This document shows, in pieces, positions 12,001 to 20,777 of a DNA stretch of 64,000 nt (positions are counted from its first letter, which is position 1; the number at the start of each line of letters is the position of its first letter). The notes under the pieces were generated by a model that was given only the letters and a program-made list of their open reading frames with translations, did not search any database and was not told the origin of the DNA. Origin of the DNA: Tricholoma matsutake (taxonomy: Eukaryota > Basidiomycota > Agaricomycetes > Agaricales > Tricholomataceae); assembly GCA_026075535.2 (NCBI GenBank), contig AP026544.2:5270001-5334000 (forward strand), written 5' to 3'. Both the position numbers and the translations under genes were made by a program.

Positions 12001-12910
12001 GGGAATTCAAACTAAATTATCTACAGCATATCACCCGCAGACTGATGGGCAGACAGAGAGAATGAATCAGGAGTTGGAGCAGTACCTACATATGTTTGTC
12101 AACTACCGACAAACTGACTGGCCCAAATGGTTGGCAATTGCCGAATTTTCTCACAATAACAAATTCCATTCGGCTACTCGTATGTCACCCTTTTTCATGA
12201 ATTATGGATATCATCCTCGCATGGGAGTAGAACCCAGAAGGGAAGTCAAAGTACAGTCAGTAGAAGATTTTGTATCTAAGATGCAAAAGGTACAAGAGGA
12301 AGCAGAGGCGGCATTGAAGAAAGCACGTGATGACATGATGTGACACGCGGATTGTACTCGAGCATGCGCTCCAGAGTACAAAGTTGGTGACTTGGTATGG
12401 CTAAGTACCAAGGATCTGAATATTCCACGACCTTCAAAGAAACTTACGGAGAAACAAGTTGGCCCATATGCGATCTCTAAAGTGATCTCACCTAATGCGG
12501 TAGTGCTAAAATTACCCCAATCATTTAAGATTGATCCCGAGATTAATGTATCCCACCTACGCCCTTACCGTCTGCCCACTATTCCTGGCCAACAAACTAC
12601 TCCACAACCTCCAATAATAGTAGAAGGTGCTCCAGAATACATAGTTGAAGAAATTCTAGACTCATGTCTTCGACGGAACAAATTGGAGTTCTTAATAAAG
12701 TGGAAAAACTATACTGATGAAAATAATTCATGGGAACCCGAAGAGAATTGTAAGCAAGCACGTAATGTGATCACCCAATTCTTTAAACGTAATCCAAATG
12801 CTCCGCATCACATTGCAAGAATGGTGTATGAGGGGATGAAATTCCAGCCTTACCAAAATTTCACAGAGGGGACAAACATAATATTTTCTCGCCTGGAAGT
12901 CGAGGCATAA
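9090..12910 (+). pseudogene. Family A Pol polyprotein, copy 1 (TGA-interrupted)
   Basis: One reading frame carries protease ([10 protein letters not shown], about 9330), reverse transcriptase ([14 protein letters not shown]; catalytic FIDD at about 10450), RNase H (VESDASNFATGAVLS, then TDHQNLQYF), integrase (zinc motif ending CDTC; core [21 protein letters not shown]) and a chromodomain (IVEEILDSCLRRNKLEFLIKWKNY, about 12640-12750). The frame breaks only at TGA: 9260, 10328, 10766, 10880, 11753 and 12341. There are no frameshifts. The second integrase Asp is Asn (ISNCGPQF), whereas copy 3 keeps ISDCGPQF. Non-functional, but full length. Confidence 0.92.
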
Positions 12911-12921
12911 AAGGGGGGTAA
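12909..12921 (+). promoter_or_regulatory. Polypurine tract of family A copy 1
   Basis: AAAAGGGGGGTAA directly before the 3' LTR, the expected plus-strand primer site. The same tract precedes the LTR at 37398. Confidence 0.8.
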
Positions 12922-13323
12922 TGTTAGGAAACCACCCCATTACCTAATAAACTTTCATTTTTATTTTATTATGTCGAATTACGCTACATGACGCCAAATG
13001 ATGCTACATTTTGATAGCATGAGAATTTTATTTCGCACGCATCAAAATGTATGTGCATGTACGAGTGCATCGGTAACAACAATGTACAATATATGTAACA
13101 TAGTATATAAACCCTAAATATATGCCTAGGGGACCCCAGTTGTGTTCTCTTAGGTATTCCACCTATGTTTTGGGTGTGAAAGGCCTATCTCAACAAACTC
13201 ACCTATTAATAACCCCTCACATCAAAACCATCAATTCCCCCATCATGAGCGCGGATCCCGCCCCCTTCTTGTAGAGAGAACCCACACAGTCTTAGCTAGC
13301 AGATAGTGGGTGTCGCCCTAACA
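12922..13323 (+). repeat. 3' LTR of family A copy 1
   Basis: 402 bp matching 7109-7510, followed at once by the CTCGA duplication. Differences from the 5' LTR that I can see are all C/T or G/A. Confidence 0.93.
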
Positions 13324-15937
13324 CTCGACATTGATGTGGCAGTGATACTTCCATATCAGATAGGCACAGTAAGTGATGACCCAGCGATTGTCGACCTGCT
13401 TCCCCCAGACCTCAAAGGTCTGGCCAGTGTTGCGGCGCCTTGAAGAGGCATAAGAATCATCAGAAATGGTAGTGTGCTCTCTGAAGGGCTTGGGAAAGTT
13501 CTTGAAGCACTTGCCATTGACCAAGCATGGGGGATTAGGATTGTCATTTTCAGCACCGCAGGGCTTGTGGACCATGAGCTGCTTGACCAACTCGAGGAGC
13601 TCAGGATCATCAGTAGGGAACTCGCAGGAGAGAAGACTGTCCACATCCTCTGGGGTGCGGAGCTTGGAAGCCTCATCAAGGAAGATGATGCAGTGCATGT
13701 GGGGAAGGCCACGCTTCTGGAACTCAATTATGAAGACCTGACCAACAGCTTTGCCAAAGATGCCACACTCAATGTCCTTGATCAGCTCCTTGTGCTTTGC
13801 CTCAAAAGCCCGAACTGCCAAGTCAGGATGGTCTGCTGGATCCTGACCTGGCAACAGGGCATTCTGGATCTCTGGCCAGTTGGGGTTGGCAGTTATAGTG
13901 AGAAAGAGGTCGCCACCTTTGAAGTACTGATTAATGGCCAATGAATCCTGGAGGAGCTGCTGCATGTGGCGGGTGCTTCCAGCAAAGGAAGATGGCAAGA
14001 TAGTCCTCCGACCAAGAGCCCTGGGGTCTGCATCAATATTGGCTGCAACAGCATCTGTGAGCCCAGAATACACCTCACTGCAAAGCTTGCCCTGGCTGGA
14101 CATGATATACATCAGACAATCCTGCTCACAGGTGGCCCAATGGTCACACACATACTGCTGAAAGAGTTTTCCTGCCTGGAAGATATGCTGGGGCTCAATG
14201 TTGGGAGGGCGTGGATGAAGACGATAGCGATAGAACTCTGACTTGGTGACATGCTTGTGCTTTCGAGGCTGACCCTCAGCAGGAACCTCCACAGCACCAT
14301 CCTGATCATTGACCTCCTCACCATCTCTGTACTCAAGCTGGGGATGCCATGAGAGCTGGCCAGTGGGATGCAGCAGCACATAGTGGAGGGCAGGATAGAA
14401 AGGATGGCACTCAGAGATGCGCTGGAGGCCATTCCCATACTTGCGGTAGAGGATGATGTCATGATAGCCCCATGGCTGGTCTCCATCCCCCAGAAGAATA
14501 ACGGCAATCTCATTTTGGCTGGCATCAGGAAGGTTGTACTGACGGTGATCACAGCCCTCATCAAAGTGAAGAGCGATCTTGCACTGCTGCTCAGGTGGCA
14601 AGTCTCAGGTGAGCTCAAAGGCCTGTTTATAGAGTGCAACTCCTGGATGGTGGTTGTGAAGCATGTCCTGAAGATTGCTTAAGGTGTCTGGTTGCAGATG
14701 GGTGTTCTCTCTGTGGTTGCAACGATGGTCAAATGCCTGGGCAGGATCATAGATGTAAAGCTGGGAGTACACAGGACTCTTGCCTGTGAGGGGAAGAAGG
14801 GAACCTGCTTTGTGGGACATCTCACCATGGAGCCTGAAGATCCAGGGCCCATTGCCATCGTTCATGGAGTTGTCTAAATTTTGGCCAATGGAGGTAATGG
14901 CAAGTGCATTGTTGTAATTGTGTATGTGCTCACGGAACTCTTTGCTGAGATGATCCTGGCCATTGAAGAGTTGGGACAGCTCATGGGGGAGGTCATGGAG
15001 ACAGGGGAGATCAACTTTTCCACTGAAACAGCACATGCCAAACTTGGGATTTATCAGAGAAGACTTGGCAGTTTTCTCTGCTATCCAATGGAGCGCATGG
15101 CATGAAGAACATTGGATATCCATACTCCCAAGACTGTGGACAGGCCAGTTGAGATTGAATGGCTGGTGGGCAATAGGAAGGGGCTGAACAGGTGCAGGAG
15201 CAAGAGGCTGAGCAGGAGCAGGAGCAGGTGGCTGAGCAGGGGCAGGAGCAGGAGGCTGAGCAGGAGCAGGGACAGGAGCAGGTGGCTGGAGTGGATTCAA
15301 TGGAGGCATGTCAGGGAAAGGCTAGTTGTTCAAATATCAGCCATGAAATGTACATAGAAAACAGTGGAAGGAGAATACCCACCACAGGAACAGGAGCTCC
15401 TCTACCTCTACCTCTACCCCTACCTCTACCTTGACATCCACGCACAGGAGCAACTGGCAAGGGTGGAAGAGCTGCATGCTGGGCCATGAGATCAGCCATA
15501 GGCAGTGGAGCAGGAGCAGCCCCATGACCTTGAGCCCCACGACCGTGACCTCGTCCTGCATTAACAGGAAGAGGTGGAAGAGCAGCATACTGGGCCATGA
15601 GATCTGCAAATGTGAGGGGAGCAGGAGCAGGAGCAGGAGCCTGGAGTGGGGGAACACCAAAAGGATCAGGGTTATTAGCAGGAGCCTGGAGTGGGGGAAC
15701 ACCAAAAGGGTCAGGGTTATTAGCAGCTGCACCAACCATGGGAGGAGGAGGAGGGAGTGGGAGGCCAATCAGAGGAGGGGCAAAGCGCAGGAGATGGGCA
15801 TGATGAGGAGTGCGGTGATGCTCAGGGCTATCCAGGACATGCCAGTCTCGTTCACCTTGCTGGGCAGCAATATGCATCCACTGAGGGGTGTTGGGAGGGG
15901 TTTGATCCCTGCAGAGGCAAGAATGAGAATAGAACAA
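13324..15937 (-). pseudogene. Helitron Rep-helicase, N-terminal (Rep, HUH) half
   Basis: Exon 1 (15937-15383) is rich in proline and glycine/arginine with repeated DLMAQ(Y/H)AALPPLPV blocks. A 61-bp intron follows (15382-15322; GTGGGT...CTAG), phase 0 on both sides. Exon 2 opens with a Pro-Ala repeat, then the Helitron-like N-terminal domain (CSSCHALHWIAEK, GMCCFSGKVDLP, FRLHGEMSHKAGSLLP, YIYDPAQAF) and Rep with the HUH motif in GLPHMHCIIFLDE (about 13700). The frame breaks once at TGA 14605-14607, consistent with Arg CGA, and ends where family A copy 1 is inserted. A further upstream exon may end near 15971, as CTCTGCAG at about 15913 looks like an acceptor. Confidence 0.85.
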
Positions 15938-16811
15938 AAGAAGGAAAGAAATCAGGATGTACTCACATGGTTAAAAAGCCCAGGTGAATGGAGATGGAGC
16001 ACTCTCCTGCTGCAGCTGTGCACTCAGATTCCTAAAGGAAGCAGTGAAATCGGTGCAAACAGCGGTAGTTGACAGTGGAGCGACTTCCAGTGATGGAAGG
16101 GGAGGCAACTGCATACCCGCCAGCCCAATCTCCCTACACACTGTGCCCAGAGAGAGGTCCAGGCCCAAAATCAGGGATTTGGGCCCAAAATCAACTGGCA
16201 GACACTCCTTTGTTGAAAAGGAGAAGCCAGGGAGGCAGGACTTCACTGGGCTTCACCTTGGTCTACTTATTCCTCAAGAACCCAATTGCAAAGGCAACTG
16301 GAGGAGAGAAAACACCAAACCCCACTCACCTCACTCAAAAGGCAGGTCCCAGGCCAAAAGCTGGGAAGAGAAGGCCATCAGCAAAAAAGAGAGGATGGCA
16401 AGGGAACACCCAACAAAAACCCAGGGGGAAGCAGGCCTAGAGGGACAGATATACTATGAGAAACCAAGAGGTAAGGCAGCTGACTCACCAAAAGAAGGAT
16501 AGGCAAAAATTGAAAAGACAGCAAAAACCCTCTAAATGGCAGAAGCCAGGGGCTGCAGAACCCCCAACACAGTGTCAGATGGTCAGCAGGACCCAATGAC
16601 ACCTAAACCTACCTTTGTGGAAGGCAGAACACAGAGGGAGAAAGGCAGGGAAGAAGAGAGGTCGCACGAGACAAATATTTTGATGCGTGATGTGCTGGCA
16701 CGAGTTTTGCCGGCCTAAAAGAGCACGGTCTGCTTAGTCAAATTTTACGTAATATTAAAACACTCTCAAGGTCAGCTGACCAACATGACTTTATTATATT
16801 ATGAGGGTGTG
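15938..16811 (-). other. Presumed Helitron 5' region and flank
   Basis: Lies upstream of the Rep exons. A minus-strand frame 16246-15971 (ending LQQESAPSPFTWAF, then stop) might be part of a first exon or leader; a GTGAGT donor follows about 10 nt later. The TC terminus of the Helitron should lie here, but I could not place it. Confidence 0.35.
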
Positions 16812-16845
16812 ATGTTAGGTTTCTCACGAGGGGGTGAAAAATAGT

Positions 16846-17013
16846 GTAAATGACGCCTTCGACAGCATAAACGATGCGTTCGACAGTGTAAATGATGCCT
16901 TTGACAGTGTAAATGATGCCTTTGACAGTGTAAACGACACCTTTGACAGTGTAAACGATGCCTTTGACAGTGTAAACAATGCCTTTGACAGCATAAACAA
17001 TGCCTTCGATGAC
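16846..17013 (+). repeat. 21-bp tandem repeat, eight units, encoding a heptad
   Basis: Eight consecutive 21-bp units of the form GTAAAYGATGCCTTTGACAG plus one base. The plus frame 16834-17139 reads (V/I)N(D/N)(A/T)FDS over and over, a 7-residue periodicity. I see no conserved protein around it, so a minisatellite is the safer call. Confidence 0.8.
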
Positions 17014-17458
17014 CCAAAAGGTCAGTCAGAAGGGTCTAGTATCATTCATATTCTCGAGGTACACCCAAATGTAAAGAGTGGAGGGAGGTGGGACTTGTAT
17101 TTACACAAGAGGCAGAGCAATATATTACCCTGGAAATAAGGTAGAGGAAATCCATATGCATCCAGTGTCACCTGATTTGGCGTGATGAACATGACAAAAG
17201 TGCAAAAATCTGCATATCAAAGAAAGCACATAAATTTCAAGCAATCTGCCACCACCAAAATTTTTTATTTCCACTTCATGATTTTTTGGTGGTTGTACAT
17301 TTTTGAGACATCAGCATGAATAAATGATATGTGTTTTCAAGAGATTCTACGGTGTCCAAGTGAAACAAACATGTGATCAATTTAGTGCATGCTAAGGTCT
17401 CGTCACACATCAGTCACAACAGCTGACATTGGATGTGTATGGATTGCCCCTACCTTAA

Positions 17459-18217
17459 TAAGGTAGAATTCATCCATAAGCAACAAATGTCACATGACCA
17501 GCGTGACAATGTCCAAAACAAGAATTTTTTTACAAAATCCATTTCTCCATAGCACATAGACACTTTATCCAAAAAGTATTTTCAGGGGAAATGTTTTAAA
17601 TTAGCTAGTACAGGACATGAGATAGTCAGTTTTATGTAAGAAGACATAGTGAAATCAATTTAATCAAAATAACGCGTAAACATGTCAATTTCAGCGTGTT
17701 GCGTCGTGAAAAAACCTCATACCTTGCTCGAATGCGCTGGTCACATGGGGACTTAGCAGGAGTTATCACTGTCACAGATTGCCAATCTTGCTAAGGGCGC
17801 GGCCATCGTGTCCTTCCTGAGACTTTGATGGATGACCTTGAGAAAGCACACCTAACTTGAACAAAAAACTGTGCTTCCTTTGACCTCTTCATACTTTAAT
17901 CCTGTTCATATTACTACTCATCTTATAATGGTCTTAAATTTGTTCATAGTTCCTCGTTATATCTCACAATCATTCCACTTGATCTGTAGATAATCTTACT
18001 TTTGGAATTCCAAACCCAGTACATATTAGTATTCTAAACCACTTGGTACATAGCAGCTTAATACATATTATAATAGTTCCCTGAAAGCAGAATTTGAAAA
18101 GAGGGGGTGGAACGAGTTCAGCAGCCATTTTGTGGACTTTTCTCCTGTTATAGACGAGAGTGTCACGAAAAAGTAACAGCACATGACATTTGTTGGTTAT
18201 GGATGAATTCTACCTTA
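17459..18217. repeat. Inner inverted-repeat (MITE-like) unit, 759 bp
   Basis: Ends are about 35-bp inverted repeats beginning TAAGGTAGAATTCATCCATA (left 17459 onward; right, reversed, to 18217), with few mismatches. Target duplication is ambiguous because the ends contain TA. No ORF of note. Confidence 0.65.
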
Positions 18218-18650
18218 GGGAAAAAAGACACTTTTTCCCTGGGGAAAAATAAAAGGAACCATCAGTAAAAAATGTTGTTTTTCCCTCACTTTTCACTTTG
18301 CTCTTGCTCAGCAAAAATAGCTCATCCATTCCCAGGAGAAAATCAGGTGAAAATGGAGAGGAAATATATCTTTTTTTCCACATTTTCTCTATATCTGGTG
18401 AAAATAACATTTTTTCTCCTGACTTCCACCATTTTTTCACCTAGAAACAGATTAGTTATTTTTCCACAGAGAAAAAAGTGGGAATATGTGGGAAAATGAC
18501 CTTTTTCCCCCTAATGTTCACAAGTTTTTCTCCTGGAAACAGATTAGTTGTTTTCCTCCAGCAACCAAAAGGACAAAGTGTGGGAAAATAACATATTTTT
18601 ACTGATGGTTCCTTTTATTTTTCCCCAGTGAAAAAGTGTCTTTTTCTCCC
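18218..18650. repeat. Adjacent inverted-repeat unit, about 430 bp
   Basis: Left arm 18218-18271 and right arm 18596-18650 are inverted copies (GGGA...AGACACTTTTTC...GGAACCATCAGTAAAAA). The middle is T-rich with smaller repeats (CAGATTAGTT twice). It abuts the 759-bp unit directly. Confidence 0.65.
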
Positions 18651-18736
18651 ATCATTCCCAACATTTTCTCCAGGGTAATATATTGCTCTGCCTCTTGTGT
18701 TAAGGGAGATCATCCAGTTACATCATAATACACCAG

Positions 18737-18974
18737 TGTTAGGAAACCACCCCATTACCTAATAAAATTTCATTTTTATTTTATTATATTGAATTACACT
18801 ACATGATGCCAAATGACGCTACACTTTGATAGTGTGAGAATTTTATTTTGCACGCATCAAAATGTATGCGCATGTACGAGTGCGTCGGTAACAACAATGT
18901 ACAATATATGTAACATAGTATATAAACCCTAAATATATGCCTAGGGGACCCCAGTTGTGTTCTCTTAGGTATTC
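18737..18974 (+). repeat. 5' LTR of family A copy 2, left part
   Basis: First 238 bp of the 402-bp LTR, cut at GGTATTC by gypsy B. The rest resumes at 26311 after the TATTC duplication. Confidence 0.92.
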
Positions 18975-19280
18975 TGTTACGATGTGTTATCCAGGCCCGC
19001 AAGACCGGGCACTTCATTTTTCTTGTTCCATTCGACTCACTTCTGATGGGAGACGCTTTGACGCATGGTGACTCCATGCACCCGAACCCACCCCCATGCA
19101 TGCCGCGATATGACAACCCTTTGACATGAGGTCCGTGACGTCGGACACTCACGATCGACATGCTGTGCTGCAGCATGTCCTTGACACCAGATCCTTGACA
19201 TTGGATGCCTCATGCAAGGCATGAGGCCTGTCTTTTCTATTGTTCTTTCTATTTATACTTGATAATGATCCTGCATTCTG

Positions 19281-19314
19281 ATTGGACAATAGATATCTTC
19301 AAACCATATATAAG
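19281..19314 (+). promoter_or_regulatory. Gypsy B LTR promoter (inverted CCAAT plus TATA)
   Basis: ATTGG at 19281-19285 and TATATAAG at 19307-19314. A start about 30 bp downstream (near 19340) would place the hairpin array 19389-19597 in the 5' end of the transcript. The same arrangement is in the 3' LTR. Confidence 0.6.
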
Positions 19315-19388
19315 CTGTAGTAATACTGTCTGTATTCCTCAGCTTGACCTAATTCAATCAACGGTCTTAGACTCAACCAGAACACTCG

Positions 19389-19597
19389 ACAGCTTAGGAA
19401 GCCCCTAGCTGTGATAACTTGAACTCAACAGTTGGAAAGCCTCCAACTGTGATACACAAACTGACGGTCTACTCAGAAAGCCTCTGAGTACAGATAGCCG
19501 TGACGACTTGAGGAAGTACCCAAGTGAAGGCAGGAAGCCCGATACACTAGGAAAGTCTCCTAGTGCAATATGAGACAGTTGGAAAGCCTCCAACTGT
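19389..19597 (+). other. Six-hairpin array in the transcribed LTR of gypsy B
   Basis: Consecutive stem-loops: H1 ACAGCT(T)AGG/CCTAGCTGT, loop AAGCC (19389-19412); H2 ACAGTTGG/CCAACTGT, loop AAAGCCT (19428-19450); H3 TACTCAG/CTGAGTA, loop AAAGCCT (19470-19490); H4 ACTTG(A)GG/CCCAAGT, loop AAGTA (19506-19525); H5 CACTAGG/CCTAGTG, loop AAAGTCT (19545-19565); H6 ACAGTTGG/CCAACTGT, loop AAAGCCT (19575-19597). Stems of H1, H2, H3, H4 and H5 differ from one another but all pair; H6 repeats the H2 stem. The loop is nearly constant. The array is repeated in the 3' LTR (about 26057-26265). Function unknown; packaging, dimerisation or translation control are guesses. Confidence 0.85.
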
Positions 19598-19925
19598 AAC
19601 ATATGAAGCCAAGGCTGAGTTAAAGACCTATAGTCTTAACAAAAGGTCAAGCTGATCTACAAAGTCCACCTATCTAGGTGCAGACACAACGTCTTTCAGA
19701 CAAAGCCCAGATAGACCTCCAACCGGAGCATCATCATCAGGAAGAACCCCGTGGTATAGATACCAGGGTCGACTAGTACGATACTCAGAACCAGCACAGA
19801 AGTGGTTCTCAAAGAGAACCAGTGACGAAGAACCCCGATACCTCGACGAAGAGGACTTTAGATCCCTCGATACAGAAGAAACTCCAGAACGAGACCCATT
19901 CTCCTTATCCAATGACAATGCCAAC

Positions 19926-20777
19926 ATGTCCACCGAACCGACCGCATTGACCAAGGAGATCAGGATACAAACCCCCTCCGACTTCACAGGGGACCGAACT
20001 AGAACTGCGAAGTTCTTACAAGAAGTAAAACTCTATTTAAGAGTGAACCATGGAATCTACGACACCGACGAGAAGAAAATTATCTTCACATTGTCCTTCA
20101 TGAATGGAGGAACCACTGTGCCCTGGGCACAGACTTGGGCAGAAAGAGAGGACCTAGGAACTTGGTCAGCCTTTGAATCAGCACTCAAGACAGCGTTCAT
20201 GCCAATCGACGAAGCTGGCAGGGCCAGAACTGAGATGAAGACATTGAAGCAGGGACAGGACCTGGAGGACTACATTGCGCAGTTCCAAATCCTGCGAGAG
20301 AAGGCGGGAATCAACAATGACACTGCCCTCATTGAACTCTTTATGGATGGGTTGAACCCCAAGCTCCTCGAAAGAGTTTTCAACATGGAAACGATCCCTA
20401 TGACCTTGGAAGGAATGATCAACGCCGCCTCCAAGTACAATGGACAGTGGAGAAGAGCAAAGGCCATAACAGGGAGGCTACAGGAGACTTTTACAAAGAA
20501 GCTCCCAGCCTCTAAGGCAAAGGAAACCCCACTCGAGATCAACCGCCTCTCCTATCAAGAGAGGATCGAACACATGAAGAAAGGGTTGTGCTTTGTGTGC
20601 CACCAGCCCAGACACAGAGCAACTGAACACAAGAAAGGGGAAACAAGGACCGAGGACCGGCCTTTCCCAAAGAACAAAGGCAAAGAAGCCTACTCAAAGA
20701 TCTGAGCGATCTTGAATGAACTTGATGGAGAAGAGAAAGTGACAGCTGTCGCTGCCATCAGAGATGAGGGTTTTTAA
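19926..20777 (+). pseudogene. Gypsy B Gag, one in-frame TGA
   Basis: Capsid-type Gag: FLQEVKLYLRVNHGIY, KKIIFTLSFMNGG, LKQGQDLEDYIAQFQ, LFMDGLNPKLLERV. The knuckle-like CFVCHQPRHRATEH has His where a CCHC knuckle has its last Cys. TGA at 20703-20705 cuts it at 259 aa. The frame then continues (AILNELDGEEKVTAVAAIRDEGF) to TAA at 20775-20777, which I take as the original gag end because it directly follows a frameshift heptamer. The frame is also open upstream of the ATG to about 19653, without another ATG. Confidence 0.82.
20768..20774 (+). promoter_or_regulatory. -1 ribosomal frameshift heptamer of gypsy B
   Basis: G GGT TTT, a canonical X XXY YYZ site in gag phase, directly followed by the gag stop TAA. 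A -1 slip reads FLKGWPASMPGTTELS and enters the open pol frame. Confidence 0.75.

Larger units (their letters stand above)
7109..13323 (+). mobile_element. Ty3/gypsy chromovirus, family A copy 1 (complete, decayed)
   Basis: Two 402-bp LTRs (7109-7510, 12922-13323) begin TGTTAGG and end CCTAACA. They are flanked by the 5-bp duplication CTCGA (7104-7108 and 13324-13328). Between them are gag and a pol with protease, reverse transcriptase, RNase H, integrase and chromodomain in gypsy order. The LTRs differ at roughly a dozen sites by eye, all transitions. It is inserted in the Helitron Rep-helicase gene in opposite orientation. Five in-frame TGA codons in pol, plus one before the protease, make it non-autonomous now. 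Confidence 0.95.
4612..16700 (-). mobile_element. Helitron rolling-circle transposon, split by a gypsy element
   Basis: Two blocks on the minus strand form one Rep-helicase gene: the Rep half (13324-15937) and the helicase half (4721-7108). Family A copy 1 sits between them. Removing that element and one CTCGA duplication rejoins the protein across ...HINVE and VISSIKALKYIYKYV. The 3' end is probably the hairpin at 4625-4639 followed by CTTG (4612-4615); typical Helitrons end CTRR, so this is close but not exact. The 5' TC terminus could not be fixed and 16700 is approximate. The copy is dead: TGA codons in Rep (14605-14607) and helicase (4991-4993), an apparent 2-nt loss near 7055, and the insertion. 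Confidence 0.8.
17104..18699. mobile_element. 1.6-kb TIR element with TTA duplication (Harbinger-like, non-autonomous)
   Basis: 31-bp perfect terminal inverted repeats starting CACAAGAGGCAGAGC (17104-17134 and, reversed, 18669-18699). They are flanked by TTA on both sides (17101-17103, 18700-18702). A 3-bp TTA/TAA duplication is typical of PIF/Harbinger; the superfamily is inferred from that alone. There is no transposase ORF; the interior is AT-rich and holds two further inverted-repeat units. Confidence 0.75.
18975..19641 (+). repeat. 5' LTR of gypsy B
   Basis: 667 bp, TGTTACG...TTAACA, pairing with 25658-26310. It carries a promoter and, downstream of it, an array of hairpins. Confidence 0.93.

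Noticed and set aside
9090..12910. TGA read as an amino acid (recoding or code change)
   Set aside because: FIG4 exons do not use in-frame TGA, and sister copies have CGA or CAA at the same codons, so mutation explains it better.
16846..17013. CRISPR or coding gene at the 21-bp repeat
   Set aside because: Units are contiguous with no spacers, and no conserved protein sequence surrounds the heptads.
17040..17100. Extension of family A copy 3 to the left of the TTA element
   Set aside because: Only a few short words match the expected integrase sequence; too weak to annotate.
19389..19597. CRISPR-like array in the gypsy B LTR
   Set aside because: The repeated part is a hairpin loop with changing stems and irregular spacing, in a fungal LTR; it is not a direct repeat with spacers.
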